Assembly (NCBI GenBank): GCA_946544695.1
Contig: CAMNMO010000057.1
Coordinates: 1-11,499 of the forward strand
DNA from: an uncultured Ruminococcus sp.
GTDB taxonomy: Bacteria > Bacillota > Clostridia > Oscillospirales > Ruminococcaceae
Direction: 5' to 3'
Length of the DNA stretch: 11,499 bases
The notes beneath the pieces are model-generated. The model was not told the DNA's origin and ran no database searches. It saw only the letters and a list, made by a program, of their open reading frames with translations. Position numbers and translations under genes: made by a program. Below, piece by piece: positions 1 through 6,874 of this stretch. Position 1 is the stretch's first letter; the number at the start of each line of letters is the position of its first letter.

Positions 1-46
1 TATAGATGCGGCATGCGGTCAGCTGAGGCGGGAATATGAGATATGA
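1..46 (+). CDS. rlmN: 23S rRNA (adenine-2503-C2)-methyltransferase RlmN, 3' end only
   Basis: Reading from base 2, the last 14 codons end in TGA at 44-46 and give IDAACGQLRREYEI. The IDAACGQL block is the signature C-terminus of the RlmN/Cfr radical-SAM methyltransferases. Its cysteine (bases 14-16) corresponds to the residue that carries the transient methyl group during C2 methylation of A2503 in 23S rRNA. The rest of the gene, including the radical-SAM CxxxCxxC cluster, lies left of the window. Position supports the call: in Bacillus subtilis rlmN sits directly upstream of prpC-prkC, and here its stop is 18 bases before the phosphatase start. Cfr shares the motif, but the housekeeping context favours RlmN. 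Confidence 0.87.
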   Translation, partial: IDAACGQLRREYEI

Positions 47-64
47 AATTTTTAAGGAAAGGCG

Positions 65-802
65 GTGAGCTGTGTGTTTCTGGCGTATGGTACAGATATA
101 GGACAAAAAAGAGAAGAAAATCAGGATAGGGTCCGTGTGGAATCGCTGGGGGATAATATGTGCATTGCTGCTGTTTGCGACGGTATGGGCGGTGCAGCCT
201 CGGGAGGCGTAGCCAGTCAGCTTGCTGTTGATAAGTTCATTGAAAGGGTGCAGGAGAATTTCCGACCTGAGATGAACAGTAATTCTATCAGAAATCTTTT
301 GCTCAATGCGGTTCATTATGCTAATACTTGTGTTTATGAAAAGAGTATTGAGGATATAGATAAAAACGGGATGGGTACTACTTGCGTTGCCGCACTTGTT
401 CACGGCAAAAATATCTACATCGTCAACGTGGGCGACAGCAGAGCCTATCTGCTGACCAAAGAAGGCATCACCCAGATAACTACCGATCATACATACGTGG
501 AAACACTTGTACAGAGCGGTAAGATATCTGCCGAAGCTGCAAAGATACATCCGATGCGGAATGTTATCACAAAGGCTGTCGGTGTTGAGCCTGATGTCGA
601 AGTAGATTATTTTGAGTGCTATGAATCAGGCAATTTTGCTGTTGTGCTCTGTTCTGACGGTCTGTCGGGCTATTGCAGCGATGAGCTGATATACTGTACC
701 GTTTTCGGCAACAACCTTGATGATGCGGTAAAGACTCTGATAGATCATTCCAATGAAAGCGGCGGTAAGGATAATATAACAGCTGCGGTCATTGCTAACT
801 GA
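65..802 (+). CDS. prpC: PP2C-family Ser/Thr protein phosphatase (PrpC/Stp)
   Basis: A 245-residue single-domain, metal-dependent cytoplasmic phosphatase expected to dephosphorylate the kinase encoded next and its substrates. All PP2C signatures are visible: REENQD (16-21), DGMGG (39-43) with metal ligand D39, GTT (104-106), NVGDSRAY (121-128), SDGLSG (197-202) with D197, and GGKDNITA (233-240) with D236. Length matches bacterial Stp/PrpC enzymes (about 240-255 residues). The start is GTG at 65. An in-frame stop lies at 53-55 and an AAGGAAAGG ribosome-binding stretch ends just before the GTG; a second GTG at codon 4 is a less likely alternative. It begins 18 bases after the rlmN stop and precedes the kinase by 35 bases, the classical phosphatase-kinase pair. 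Confidence 0.95.
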   Translation: MSCVFLAYGTDIGQKREENQDRVRVESLGDNMCIAAVCDGMGGAASGGVASQLAVDKFIERVQENFRPEMNSNSIRNLLLNAVHYANTCVYEKSIEDIDKNGMGTTCVAALVHGKNIYIVNVGDSRAYLLTKEGITQITTDHTYVETLVQSGKISAEAAKIHPMRNVITKAVGVEPDVEVDYFECYESGNFAVVLCSDGLSGYCSDELIYCTVFGNNLDDAVKTLIDHSNESGGKDNITAAVIAN

Positions 803-837
803 TGAGTAGATAAAATATAATTTAGGAGTTGAATAAA

Positions 838-3108
838 ATGGATTCTAATATCGGTAAGAAGCTGGATGGCAGGTATGAAATTACCGAGCTTATAGGCGTC
901 GGCGGAATGGCTGATGTTTATAAGGCACAGGATGTCATGGAAAACCGTCCTGTTGCAGTAAAGATCCTCAAACCCGAATTTTCCGGAGATGAGGAGTTCC
1001 TGAGGAGGTTCAGGAATGAGAGTAAGGCTATCGCAGTGCTTTCTCACCCCAATATCGTTAAGATATACGATGTGGGATTCACTGATGAGATACAGTTCAT
1101 CGTTATGGAGTATATCGACGGTATAACTCTCAAGGAGTTTATCGAGCAGCAGGGCGTGCTGAAATGGAAGGACGCACTGCACTTCATCACTCAGATACTC
1201 CGTGCATTACAGCATGCTCATGACAAGGGCATCGTTCACAGGGATATCAAGCCGCAGAACATCATGCTGTTTACCGACGGCACCATAAAGGTCATGGACT
1301 TCGGTATAGCAAGATTTTCCAGGATAGACGGCAAGACCCTTTCTGATAAGGCTATCGGCTCTGTTCACTATATCTCGCCTGAGCAGGCACAGGGTGAGAT
1401 GACCGATGAAAGATCGGATATCTACTCGGTAGGCGTTATGCTTTATGAGATGCTGACAGGCAGAAAGCCATTCGATGGTGATACTGCTGTGAATGTTGCT
1501 CTGAAACACATGCAGGAAGCTATTGTTCCTCCCAGAGAGATAATGCCTTCTATTCCCGAAGCTCTCGAAGAGATAGTTATCCACGCAATGGAAAAGGTAC
1601 CCGCACAGCGCTATCAGTCAGCTGCGGAGATGATAAGGGATATCGACACCTTCAAGCTCAATCAGTCTGTGGTGTTCGGCTATAAGAACGGCGTTGCACC
1701 TGTTGCTGATAACGTCGGTTTCTATCCCGTAAACAATAACAGCAACGTCAGCAGAAAGCCTGTCATCGAAGATGATTACGACGATGATTATTACGATGAT
1801 GACGACGATTATGATGATGAAGATTACGACGATGAAGACGATGACGATGATGATGACGATTACGATGATGACAGAAAGCGCTCATATATAGTGCCCATAC
1901 TTCTGGCTGTTACCGTTGCGGTGGTAATGGTTGCAGCATGCATCGTCGGCTGGACAGTTGTCCAGGCATTCAAGCCTAAGGGTGAGACAGGTATCCATAC
2001 AAGCAACGTTACGATACCTAACTTTGTCGGCTGCAATATGGTTCAGGTCCAGGAGGACTATGGCGACCAGCTGCAGTTTGATATCGTCAACGAGTATAAT
2101 GTTGAGTATGTTGAAGGCAAGATCTTCTGGCAGAGCGTTTCACCTAACAAGTCTGTCAAGGAAGGCACTACGATCACACTGAAGGTCAGCAAGGGACAGA
2201 GAATGGTCGTTATACCTGACGTATCAGGTTCTGATTCCGTGGTCGCTGATAGTGAACTGCGTGCAGCTAACTTCACTGTTGTACAAAGAAATATGTTTGA
2301 TGATAATATCCCCGAGGGTACTGTTATCAGTACCGAACCTGTAGCCGGTACTGAATTCGCTGAGGGTGGTACAGTTACTATGTTTGTCAGCAAGGGTCCT
2401 CTGGATACACAGGTCAAGGTTCCCAACGTTGTTGGTCTGACTAAGGAGAAGGCTCTTAATCTGCTGAAGGATAACAAACTTACTGCAAATGTACAGGATC
2501 TGCCTCATGACGGCGATAAGGGCAAGGTAATACAGCAGACTCCTGACCCTGATAAGAGAGTGGATAAGGGTGCCGAGGTAACGTTATACGTTTCCACAGG
2601 TGAGACCGATCCCGTTGATCTGACTATCACACTGCCTATGCCTGACGGTCTGCATGGTTCTTACACCATTGACATCTACCACAACGGCAACATAGGCTGG
2701 ACTCAGTCTATCTCCAACGGTGAGACTGTATCGGGTTCGACTGTAAACCTGAACATCTCGGGTAAGAAGAAGGAGACCCTGACTGTTACCATCAGAAACG
2801 ATGAGACAGGAAAGTCTGTAAATTATGCTGTATTTGATGTTGACTATGAAGGCAAGTCGGCTGAACTCAATGGTTCGTTTAACAAGGACGGTCTGATAGC
2901 CATCACACCTACCACCACAGCATCAAGCACATCTGAGACCGAACCTGAGGATTCTTCTTCACCTGATGAAAGCTCAGAGCCTGAGAACTCTCAGACTGAA
3001 GTGACCACCGAGGCTCCTGCAACTGATACTGATACTGATACAGAAGCTTCTGTTGAAACAGAAGCCTCTGTTGAGACTGAGCCGGTTGCTGAGATCCCCG
3101 CTGAATGA
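838..3108 (+). CDS. prkC: Membrane Ser/Thr protein kinase with three PASTA domains (PrkC/StkP type)
   Basis: 756 residues. The N-terminal Hanks-type kinase has a glycine loop (20-27), ATP lysine K42, HRDIKPQN (134-141), DFG (154-156), an activation loop ending GSVHYISPEQ (174-183) and DIYSVG (194-199). Residues 311-345 consist only of Asp, Glu and Tyr. RKR (346-348) precedes one membrane span (about 350-374). Outside the cell follow three PASTA repeats (about 390-453, 456-520, 526-587), a beta-rich Ig-like region (590-690) and a Thr/Ser/Glu tail (691-756). PASTA modules in this family bind muropeptides or lipid II, so it probably couples wall or germination signals to phosphorylation of cytoplasmic targets. 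I place the start at ATG 838, nine bases after AGGAG (824-828). A TTG at 829 abuts that site and is unlikely. The phosphatase lies upstream and rsgA 3 bases downstream. Confidence 0.95.
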   Translation: MDSNIGKKLDGRYEITELIGVGGMADVYKAQDVMENRPVAVKILKPEFSGDEEFLRRFRNESKAIAVLSHPNIVKIYDVGFTDEIQFIVMEYIDGITLKEFIEQQGVLKWKDALHFITQILRALQHAHDKGIVHRDIKPQNIMLFTDGTIKVMDFGIARFSRIDGKTLSDKAIGSVHYISPEQAQGEMTDERSDIYSVGVMLYEMLTGRKPFDGDTAVNVALKHMQEAIVPPREIMPSIPEALEEIVIHAMEKVPAQRYQSAAEMIRDIDTFKLNQSVVFGYKNGVAPVADNVGFYPVNNNSNVSRKPVIEDDYDDDYYDDDDDYDDEDYDDEDDDDDDDDYDDDRKRSYIVPILLAVTVAVVMVAACIVGWTVVQAFKPKGETGIHTSNVTIPNFVGCNMVQVQEDYGDQLQFDIVNEYNVEYVEGKIFWQSVSPNKSVKEGTTITLKVSKGQRMVVIPDVSGSDSVVADSELRAANFTVVQRNMFDDNIPEGTVISTEPVAGTEFAEGGTVTMFVSKGPLDTQVKVPNVVGLTKEKALNLLKDNKLTANVQDLPHDGDKGKVIQQTPDPDKRVDKGAEVTLYVSTGETDPVDLTITLPMPDGLHGSYTIDIYHNGNIGWTQSISNGETVSGSTVNLNISGKKKETLTVTIRNDETGKSVNYAVFDVDYEGKSAELNGSFNKDGLIAITPTTTASSTSETEPEDSSSPDESSEPENSQTEVTTEAPATDTDTDTEASVETEASVETEPVAEIPAE
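1768..1872 (+). repeat. Low-complexity GAT/GAC tract encoding the kinase hyperacidic linker
   Basis: 35 consecutive codons (kinase residues 311-345) encode 26 Asp, 6 Tyr and 3 Glu and nothing else. GAT and GAC alternate irregularly and there is no uniform repeat unit, so the protein composition rather than a pure DNA microsatellite appears to be conserved. It lies directly between the kinase domain linker and the RKR/membrane span. Confidence 0.9.
3022..3075 (+). repeat. Short tandem repeats in the kinase C-terminal tail
   Basis: Three perfect copies of ACTGAT (3022-3039) are followed by two 18-base copies (3040-3057 and 3058-3075) that differ at two positions. They encode Thr-Asp repeats and then TEASVE twice. 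The frame is kept, so this is a coding low-complexity tail that could vary in length between strains. Confidence 0.85.
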
Positions 3109-3111
3109 TCT

Positions 3112-3993
3112 ATGACAGGTATAATTACTAAAGCTATCGGAGGCCTCTACACAGTAGATGCCTCCGAAGGCATATATGAATGCAATGCACGTGGCATTTT
3201 CCGTAAAAAGAAAATATCGCCAATGTGCGGTGATAAGGTTGTCATAAGCGAAAGCAAGGACGGCTGCGTTATCGAGGAGATACTGCCCAGAAGTTCGGAG
3301 CTTATCAGACCTCCGCTGGCAAATCTCGATCTGCTGGTCTTTGTTTCTTCTACTGTTGAACCCAGACCGAATACACTGCTGCTGGATAAATTTATAGCCA
3401 TAGCTGAATTCAAAAATATACGGCCTGTGGTCGTATTCACTAAAGTCGATAAACAGCCCGGTGACAAGCTGGCTGATATTTACCGCAGTGTTGGCATCGA
3501 TGTGTTTGAATGCGACAACATCACAGGTGAAGGCAGTGCAGAAGTAAAGGAACTTCTGCGTGGCAAGCTTTCTGCCTTTACAGGCAATACGGGCGTTGGC
3601 AAGTCCTCGCTGCTGAACAATATGTTCCCCGAACTTGAACTTGCCACAGGTGAGATCAGCAAAAAGCTTGGCAGAGGAAGGCATACTACACGCCATGTTC
3701 AGTTTTATAAACTTGAAGGCGGCGGATACATAGCTGATACTCCGGGTTTCTCATCTTTTGATACCAAGAGATATGATATTATATTTAAGGATCAGCTGGC
3801 TGATTGCTTTGTGGAGTTTGGCAAGTATACGGATAAGTGCCGTTTCCCCGATTGCAGCCATACCAAAGAAAAAGGCTGTGCTGTGATCGATGCGGTCAAC
3901 GCAGGTGAGATACCGCAGTCACGTTTTGACAGCTATGTGGCTATGTATGAAGAAGCAAGGCAGCTGAAAGAGTGGGAGTATAAAAATGACTGA
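3112..3993 (+). CDS. rsgA: Ribosome small-subunit-dependent GTPase A (RsgA/CpgA)
   Basis: 293 residues, close to B. subtilis CpgA. It is a GTPase that binds the maturing 30S subunit and checks late assembly. Domain order is an OB-fold (about 1-65), a circularly permuted GTPase domain and a zinc-binding C-terminal domain. The permutation is visible: the G4 motif TKVD (110-113) precedes G1 GNTGVGKSS (158-166), switch I GRGRHTTRH (187-195) and G3 DTPG (209-212). Zinc ligands are C243, C248, H250 and C256 in the usual C-x4-C-x-H-x5-C spacing. ATG 3112 is 3 bases after the kinase stop with no good Shine-Dalgarno sequence, suggesting translational coupling to the kinase. The end overlaps thiN by 8 bases. 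In B. subtilis CpgA is a PrkC substrate, consistent with the shared operon. Confidence 0.95.
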   Translation: MTGIITKAIGGLYTVDASEGIYECNARGIFRKKKISPMCGDKVVISESKDGCVIEEILPRSSELIRPPLANLDLLVFVSSTVEPRPNTLLLDKFIAIAEFKNIRPVVVFTKVDKQPGDKLADIYRSVGIDVFECDNITGEGSAEVKELLRGKLSAFTGNTGVGKSSLLNNMFPELELATGEISKKLGRGRHTTRHVQFYKLEGGGYIADTPGFSSFDTKRYDIIFKDQLADCFVEFGKYTDKCRFPDCSHTKEKGCAVIDAVNAGEIPQSRFDSYVAMYEEARQLKEWEYKND

Positions 3994-4615
3994 CAGATGT
4001 ATTATTTTTGCAGGCGGCGATGCGGTCAGCAGTTGTAATATCGACTTTGATCTTGTTTCACAGTCGTTTGTTATCTGTGCAGATAAAGGGCTTGAACTTG
4101 CAGAAAGTCTCGGCATTGTCCCTGACCTCATTCTCGGTGACTTTGATTCGCTCGATCATCAGCCGACAGGGGAGAATGTGATGACTTACCCTGTTGAAAA
4201 GGACGATACAGATCTTATGCTGGCTGTAAATACTGCATTGGAGAAGGGGTACAGAAAGTTCTGCATATACGGTGCCTGCGGCGGCAGATTGGATCACATG
4301 ATGGGTAACATCGCATGCCTTGCCCTTATAGCTGACAACGGCGGCAGCGGCATCATTATAGGTGATGATGAGATAATATCCATGCATGACAGCGGAAGTT
4401 TTGAGATACCGTATAAAGACGGCTTTTCGTTATCTCTGTTTTCATACACGCCAAAAGTCAGCGGACTGACCATCGGCGGTACCAAGTACACAACCGAAAA
4501 CTGTACCCTGACAAATTCTGTCACTCTCGGTGTATCCAATGAGATCACAGATGATCTTGCGAAGATATCATTTGATGACGGCAGACTGCTTGTGATACAG
4601 TCGAGACTAAAGTAA
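3986..4615 (+). CDS. thiN: Thiamine pyrophosphokinase
   Basis: 209 residues. It transfers pyrophosphate from ATP to thiamine to make thiamine diphosphate, in the cytoplasm. Recognisable family blocks are CADKG (31-35), the catalytic-site GDFDS (51-55), EKDDTDLMLA (71-80) and GGRLDHMMGN (99-108). The C-terminal thiamine-binding half carries GGTKY and a GVSNE motif. B. subtilis ThiN (YloS) is about the same length and sits at the same place in the operon, one gene after rsgA with rpe between; rpe is absent here. The start overlaps the rsgA end by 8 bases, so translation is probably coupled. The gene ends 55 bases before the spoVM start with no terminator between, so the operon transcript may run through spoVM. 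Confidence 0.94.
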   Translation: MTDRCIIFAGGDAVSSCNIDFDLVSQSFVICADKGLELAESLGIVPDLILGDFDSLDHQPTGENVMTYPVEKDDTDLMLAVNTALEKGYRKFCIYGACGGRLDHMMGNIACLALIADNGGSGIIIGDDEIISMHDSGSFEIPYKDGFSLSLFSYTPKVSGLTIGGTKYTTENCTLTNSVTLGVSNEITDDLAKISFDDGRLLVIQSRLK

Positions 4616-4641
4616 CACTTATCTGCCCGTCTGAATAGTAT

Positions 4642-4668
4642 GTATTACCACTTAAAAGGAGGTAATAC
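4642..4668 (+). promoter_or_regulatory. Inverted repeat overlapping the spoVM ribosome binding site
   Basis: GTATTACC (4642-4649) and its exact reverse complement GGTAATAC (4661-4668) flank an 11-base loop. The right arm takes the last two G bases of the AGGAGG site (4657-4662) and the spacer up to two bases before the spoVM ATG at 4671. After one mismatch (4641/4669) the bases 4640/4670 and 4639/4671 could also pair. In RNA this would partly mask the ribosome binding site. That it regulates spoVM is inference; the stem is short and A/T-rich. Confidence 0.5.
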
Positions 4669-4670
4669 TT

Positions 4671-4751
4671 ATGAAAGTAGTCGTTGTAAAAAGCCCTCGG
4701 GTCCTGTCGGGACTGCTGAGAATGATATTCGGGATAAATAAAGAAGACTGA
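4671..4751 (+). CDS. spoVM: Stage V sporulation protein M (26 residues)
   Basis: A 26-codon gene starting MKVVVVKSPR and ending in KED. B. subtilis SpoVM is also 26 residues, an amphipathic helix that senses the convex forespore surface and anchors SpoIVA and hence the coat. Residues shared at the same positions include K2, K7, P9 (the helix-breaking proline important for localisation), L12, G14, R17, G21 and D26, with a basic/hydrophobic pattern between. A strong AGGAGG (4657-4662) lies 8 bases before the ATG and a rho-independent terminator starts 6 bases after the stop. Position after thiN matches the B. subtilis order. It is easily missed by gene finders because of its size. I found no convincing sigma-E promoter just upstream, so expression may come from the operon. 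Confidence 0.92.
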   Translation: MKVVVVKSPRVLSGLLRMIFGINKED

Positions 4752-4756
4752 GTTTT

Positions 4757-4789
4757 CTCCCTCCGTTTTTGCGGGGGGAGATATTTTTT
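4757..4789 (+). terminator. Rho-independent terminator after spoVM
   Basis: A 9-base-pair GC-rich stem pairs 4757-4765 (CTCCCTCCG) with 4772-4780 (CGGGGGGAG) with one G-T wobble, across a 6-base loop. TTTTTT follows at 4784-4789. It ends the rlmN/prpC-to-spoVM transcription block and insulates it from the promoter at 4792. Confidence 0.93.
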
Positions 4790-4791
4790 AG

Positions 4792-4820
4792 TTGCAATTG
4801 GTGACGAAATATGTTATAAT
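4792..4820 (+). promoter_or_regulatory. Sigma-A-type promoter with extended -10 for the primosome operon
   Basis: The -35 box is TTGCAA (4792-4797, 4 of 6 consensus bases) and the -10 box is a perfect TATAAT (4815-4820), with a 17-base spacer. TG at 4812-4813 gives an extended -10. Transcription would start near 4827. The gene downstream has AGAGGAG (4836-4842) 8 bases before its ATG at 4851. The promoter follows the spoVM terminator immediately, as expected for a new transcription unit. Confidence 0.87.
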
Positions 4821-4850
4821 AAAAGGTATCACAAAAGAGGAGTAATATTT

Positions 4851-5879
4851 ATGGATTATCATTTTGAGACCGATAGCTGGGGCGCTTCATTCAGTTTTCC
4901 GTGGGCGGCTGTCGGCGGTCATATAAAAAAATGTTCTGAGGCACAGATAAAAATATTGCTGTGCATTCTTGCAGGATCTGCGTTCACAAGCTCAGCCGTC
5001 ATATCTGATATGTCGGGATATTCCGAAACTGATGTTGATGAAGCTGTGTCCTACTGGTCTTCGCTGGGGGTTTTGAGAACGAATGGTGCTGCGCCTGTAT
5101 GCGCTTTGCAGCCTGATGATACGACACATGTTTTCTCGGGAAAAAATGAACCTGTTTCGCTGGTCGAAGCCGTAAGACCTACCAAGACCATCGCAGTGGA
5201 TAAAAAGGTAACGGTAAAATATACACAGCGTGAGATGCAGCAGAAGGCAGAAAATGATGCTGACCTGAAAGCACTCATCAATGAGATACAGACCTTGCAG
5301 TTTTCGATAAACGGCAGTGAACTGGCAAAGCTTATAGAACTTTATGAGTATTATAAATTTGATGCACCGTCCATAATGCTTGCTGCTGATTATTGCCGTT
5401 CAGCAGGGAAGTGCAGCATTGCTTATCTGTATACTGTTATGGTCAACTGGTATAATGAAGGCATACACAGCTATTCGGATGTTGAGGGTGCTATGATAAA
5501 AGCCGCTGAGCGAAAAGCTTTCGAGAACAAGATAATGCGGCTTTTCGGAATGGAAAGCAAACCTTCCAAAAAGCAGAGAGCATACATTGAAGAATGGGAA
5601 AAGCTCGGCTATAATAATGAACTTATCGAGATAGCATATAACAAATGTCTTGATTCAAAGGGCAAACTGAGTTTCAGCTACATAGACGGTATACTGAAAA
5701 AATGGGCTGGCGGCGGAATAACTACACCCGAACAGGTGGAAGAATCCGATAAAGAATTCAGGAGCAGGAGAACTTACGAAGCGGAAGATAAGTCTTCTTA
5801 TGATCTTGATGAATATGAATCATTTGCCAATAATTTTGATTTCGGAGATGTTCCGTGGAACAAGGGAAAGGATGACTGA
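4851..5879 (+). CDS. DnaD/DnaB-like primosome protein
   Basis: 342 residues. An N-terminal winged-helix-like part (about 15-95) is followed by a linker and two C-terminal DnaB/DnaD (DDBH2-type) helical modules. The first (about 150-205) carries AYLYTVMVNWYNEGI; the second (about 236-290) carries the classic SFSYIDGILKKWAGGGI (Y277, I278, W285, G289-I290). An acidic tail ends PWNKGKDD. In Firmicutes, DnaD and DnaB act with the DnaI loader to place the replicative helicase at origins or restarted forks. Two DDBH2 copies resemble the DnaB arrangement more than the single copy of DnaD, though the protein is shorter than B. subtilis DnaB, so I give no symbol. The helicase loader gene starts 2 bases after the stop, supporting the role. 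Promoter and ribosome binding site are strong. Confidence 0.88.
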   Translation: MDYHFETDSWGASFSFPWAAVGGHIKKCSEAQIKILLCILAGSAFTSSAVISDMSGYSETDVDEAVSYWSSLGVLRTNGAAPVCALQPDDTTHVFSGKNEPVSLVEAVRPTKTIAVDKKVTVKYTQREMQQKAENDADLKALINEIQTLQFSINGSELAKLIELYEYYKFDAPSIMLAADYCRSAGKCSIAYLYTVMVNWYNEGIHSYSDVEGAMIKAAERKAFENKIMRLFGMESKPSKKQRAYIEEWEKLGYNNELIEIAYNKCLDSKGKLSFSYIDGILKKWAGGGITTPEQVEESDKEFRSRRTYEAEDKSSYDLDEYESFANNFDFGDVPWNKGKDD

Positions 5880-5881
5880 AC

Positions 5882-6874
5882 ATGAAATATACAGAAAACG
5901 CCTTTGAACGTGCAGAAAGCATTCTTACCGAACGTCAGCAGAAAGCAGAGAGCGAACATAACAGCCGCCTTCAGGAGATCGCTGACAAAGCACCTGAGAT
6001 ATACAGGCTTTACAGTGAATCGCTCAGGCTGAATTATGCGCTTATCGGCAGCATTGGCAAAGGCGGTTCGCAAAACGTGTCACAGCAGATCACTGATATC
6101 AGGGACAAGAATCTTGAGCTGAGAAAGACCATGCGGCGTATGCTTGAGGCTTGCGGTTATCCTGAGGATTATCTTCAGTATCACTATGTTTGTGAAAGGT
6201 GCAGGGATACAGGATACTGCGAAGGCGTTCGCTGCGGCTGTATGAAAAAACTGCTGGCAGATTTTACTGCTGAGGAGGTAAACTCATACTGTTCTATCAA
6301 GCTGGGCGATTTCAGCGAATTCAGGGCTGATTATTACAGCACAAAACCATTGCCTAATGGTGAGGTGCCCCGTGAGAAGATGATAAAGATGTATGAATAT
6401 CTCAGGGGCTATGCCGAACATTTTGATGAAAACTCGCAGTCGCTGTTTTTCTTTGGCAGAACAGGTCTTGGTAAGACATTTTTGTCATCATGCATCGCAA
6501 AAGAACTGATCTCGCAGGGACATAATGTGGTTTACGGTTCAATACTGAAACTGATGCGTCAGATAGAAGATGAACGTTTTAACAGGTCAGATGGCGATAC
6601 CACAAGCATACTGCTTAATACCGACCTTCTGATACTTGACGACCTGGGTTCCGAATTTCAGACTCAGTTTACTGATTCGGTGCTCTACGAACTTATCAAT
6701 GAGCGCATTAATAATCACCGCCCCACAATTATATCTACCAACCTTACCACAAAGGAACTGAATAAAAAGTACAATGACAGGATAGTTTCAAGGATAGTCG
6801 GCTGCTTTATACCCTGTTCTTTTGTCGGTAATGATGTCAGACTTGAAAAGCTTAAAAATGGTGAACTAAGATGA
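5882..6874 (+). CDS. DnaI/DnaC-like helicase loader ATPase
   Basis: 330 residues. This AAA+ ATPase is expected to load the replicative helicase onto single-stranded DNA. The helical N-terminal part (1-95) is followed by a cysteine cluster C104, C107, C113, C118 and C120, a likely zinc site as in the DnaI N-terminal domain. The ATPase core shows Walker A GRTGLGKT (192-199), Walker B LLILDDLGSE (249-258), sensor-1 STN (285-287) and arginines in DRIVSRIVG (299-307) suited to arginine finger/sensor-2 roles. Start ATG 5882 lies 2 bases after the DnaD-like stop, and the end overlaps the next start by 4 bases (ATGA, 6871-6874). IS21-type IstB ATPases look similar, but the zinc cluster, primosome partner and absence of a transposase argue for a chromosomal loader. 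Confidence 0.92.
   Translation: MKYTENAFERAESILTERQQKAESEHNSRLQEIADKAPEIYRLYSESLRLNYALIGSIGKGGSQNVSQQITDIRDKNLELRKTMRRMLEACGYPEDYLQYHYVCERCRDTGYCEGVRCGCMKKLLADFTAEEVNSYCSIKLGDFSEFRADYYSTKPLPNGEVPREKMIKMYEYLRGYAEHFDENSQSLFFFGRTGLGKTFLSSCIAKELISQGHNVVYGSILKLMRQIEDERFNRSDGDTTSILLNTDLLILDDLGSEFQTQFTDSVLYELINERINNHRPTIISTNLTTKELNKKYNDRIVSRIVGCFIPCSFVGNDVRLEKLKNGELR

Noticed and set aside
792..821. Promoter-like TTGCTA - 18 bases - TATAAT in front of the kinase
   Set aside because: Transcription would begin at about the ribosome binding site (824-828) and remove it from the message; more likely a chance match in an A/T-rich gap.
829..837. TTG at 829 as kinase start
   Set aside because: It directly abuts AGGAG, leaving no spacer; ATG 838 has a 9-base spacer.
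745..1584. Long minus-strand open frames opposite the phosphatase and kinase
   Set aside because: They are shadows of strongly supported plus-strand genes, without ribosome binding sites or recognisable motifs.
2974..3696. 240-codon minus-strand open frame across the kinase-rsgA junction
   Set aside because: It runs opposite two clearly identified genes and has no family resemblance; probably arises from codon bias.
4565..4640. Sigma-E promoter for spoVM
   Set aside because: A GATACAG (4594-4600) and an ATCATT (4567-4572) element resemble parts of the consensus, but the spacing is too long and both lie within thiN; not supportable.
5882..6874. IS21 IstB-type transposition ATPase
   Set aside because: No IstA transposase or inverted repeats; the N-terminal zinc cluster and adjacent DnaD-like gene fit a helicase loader.
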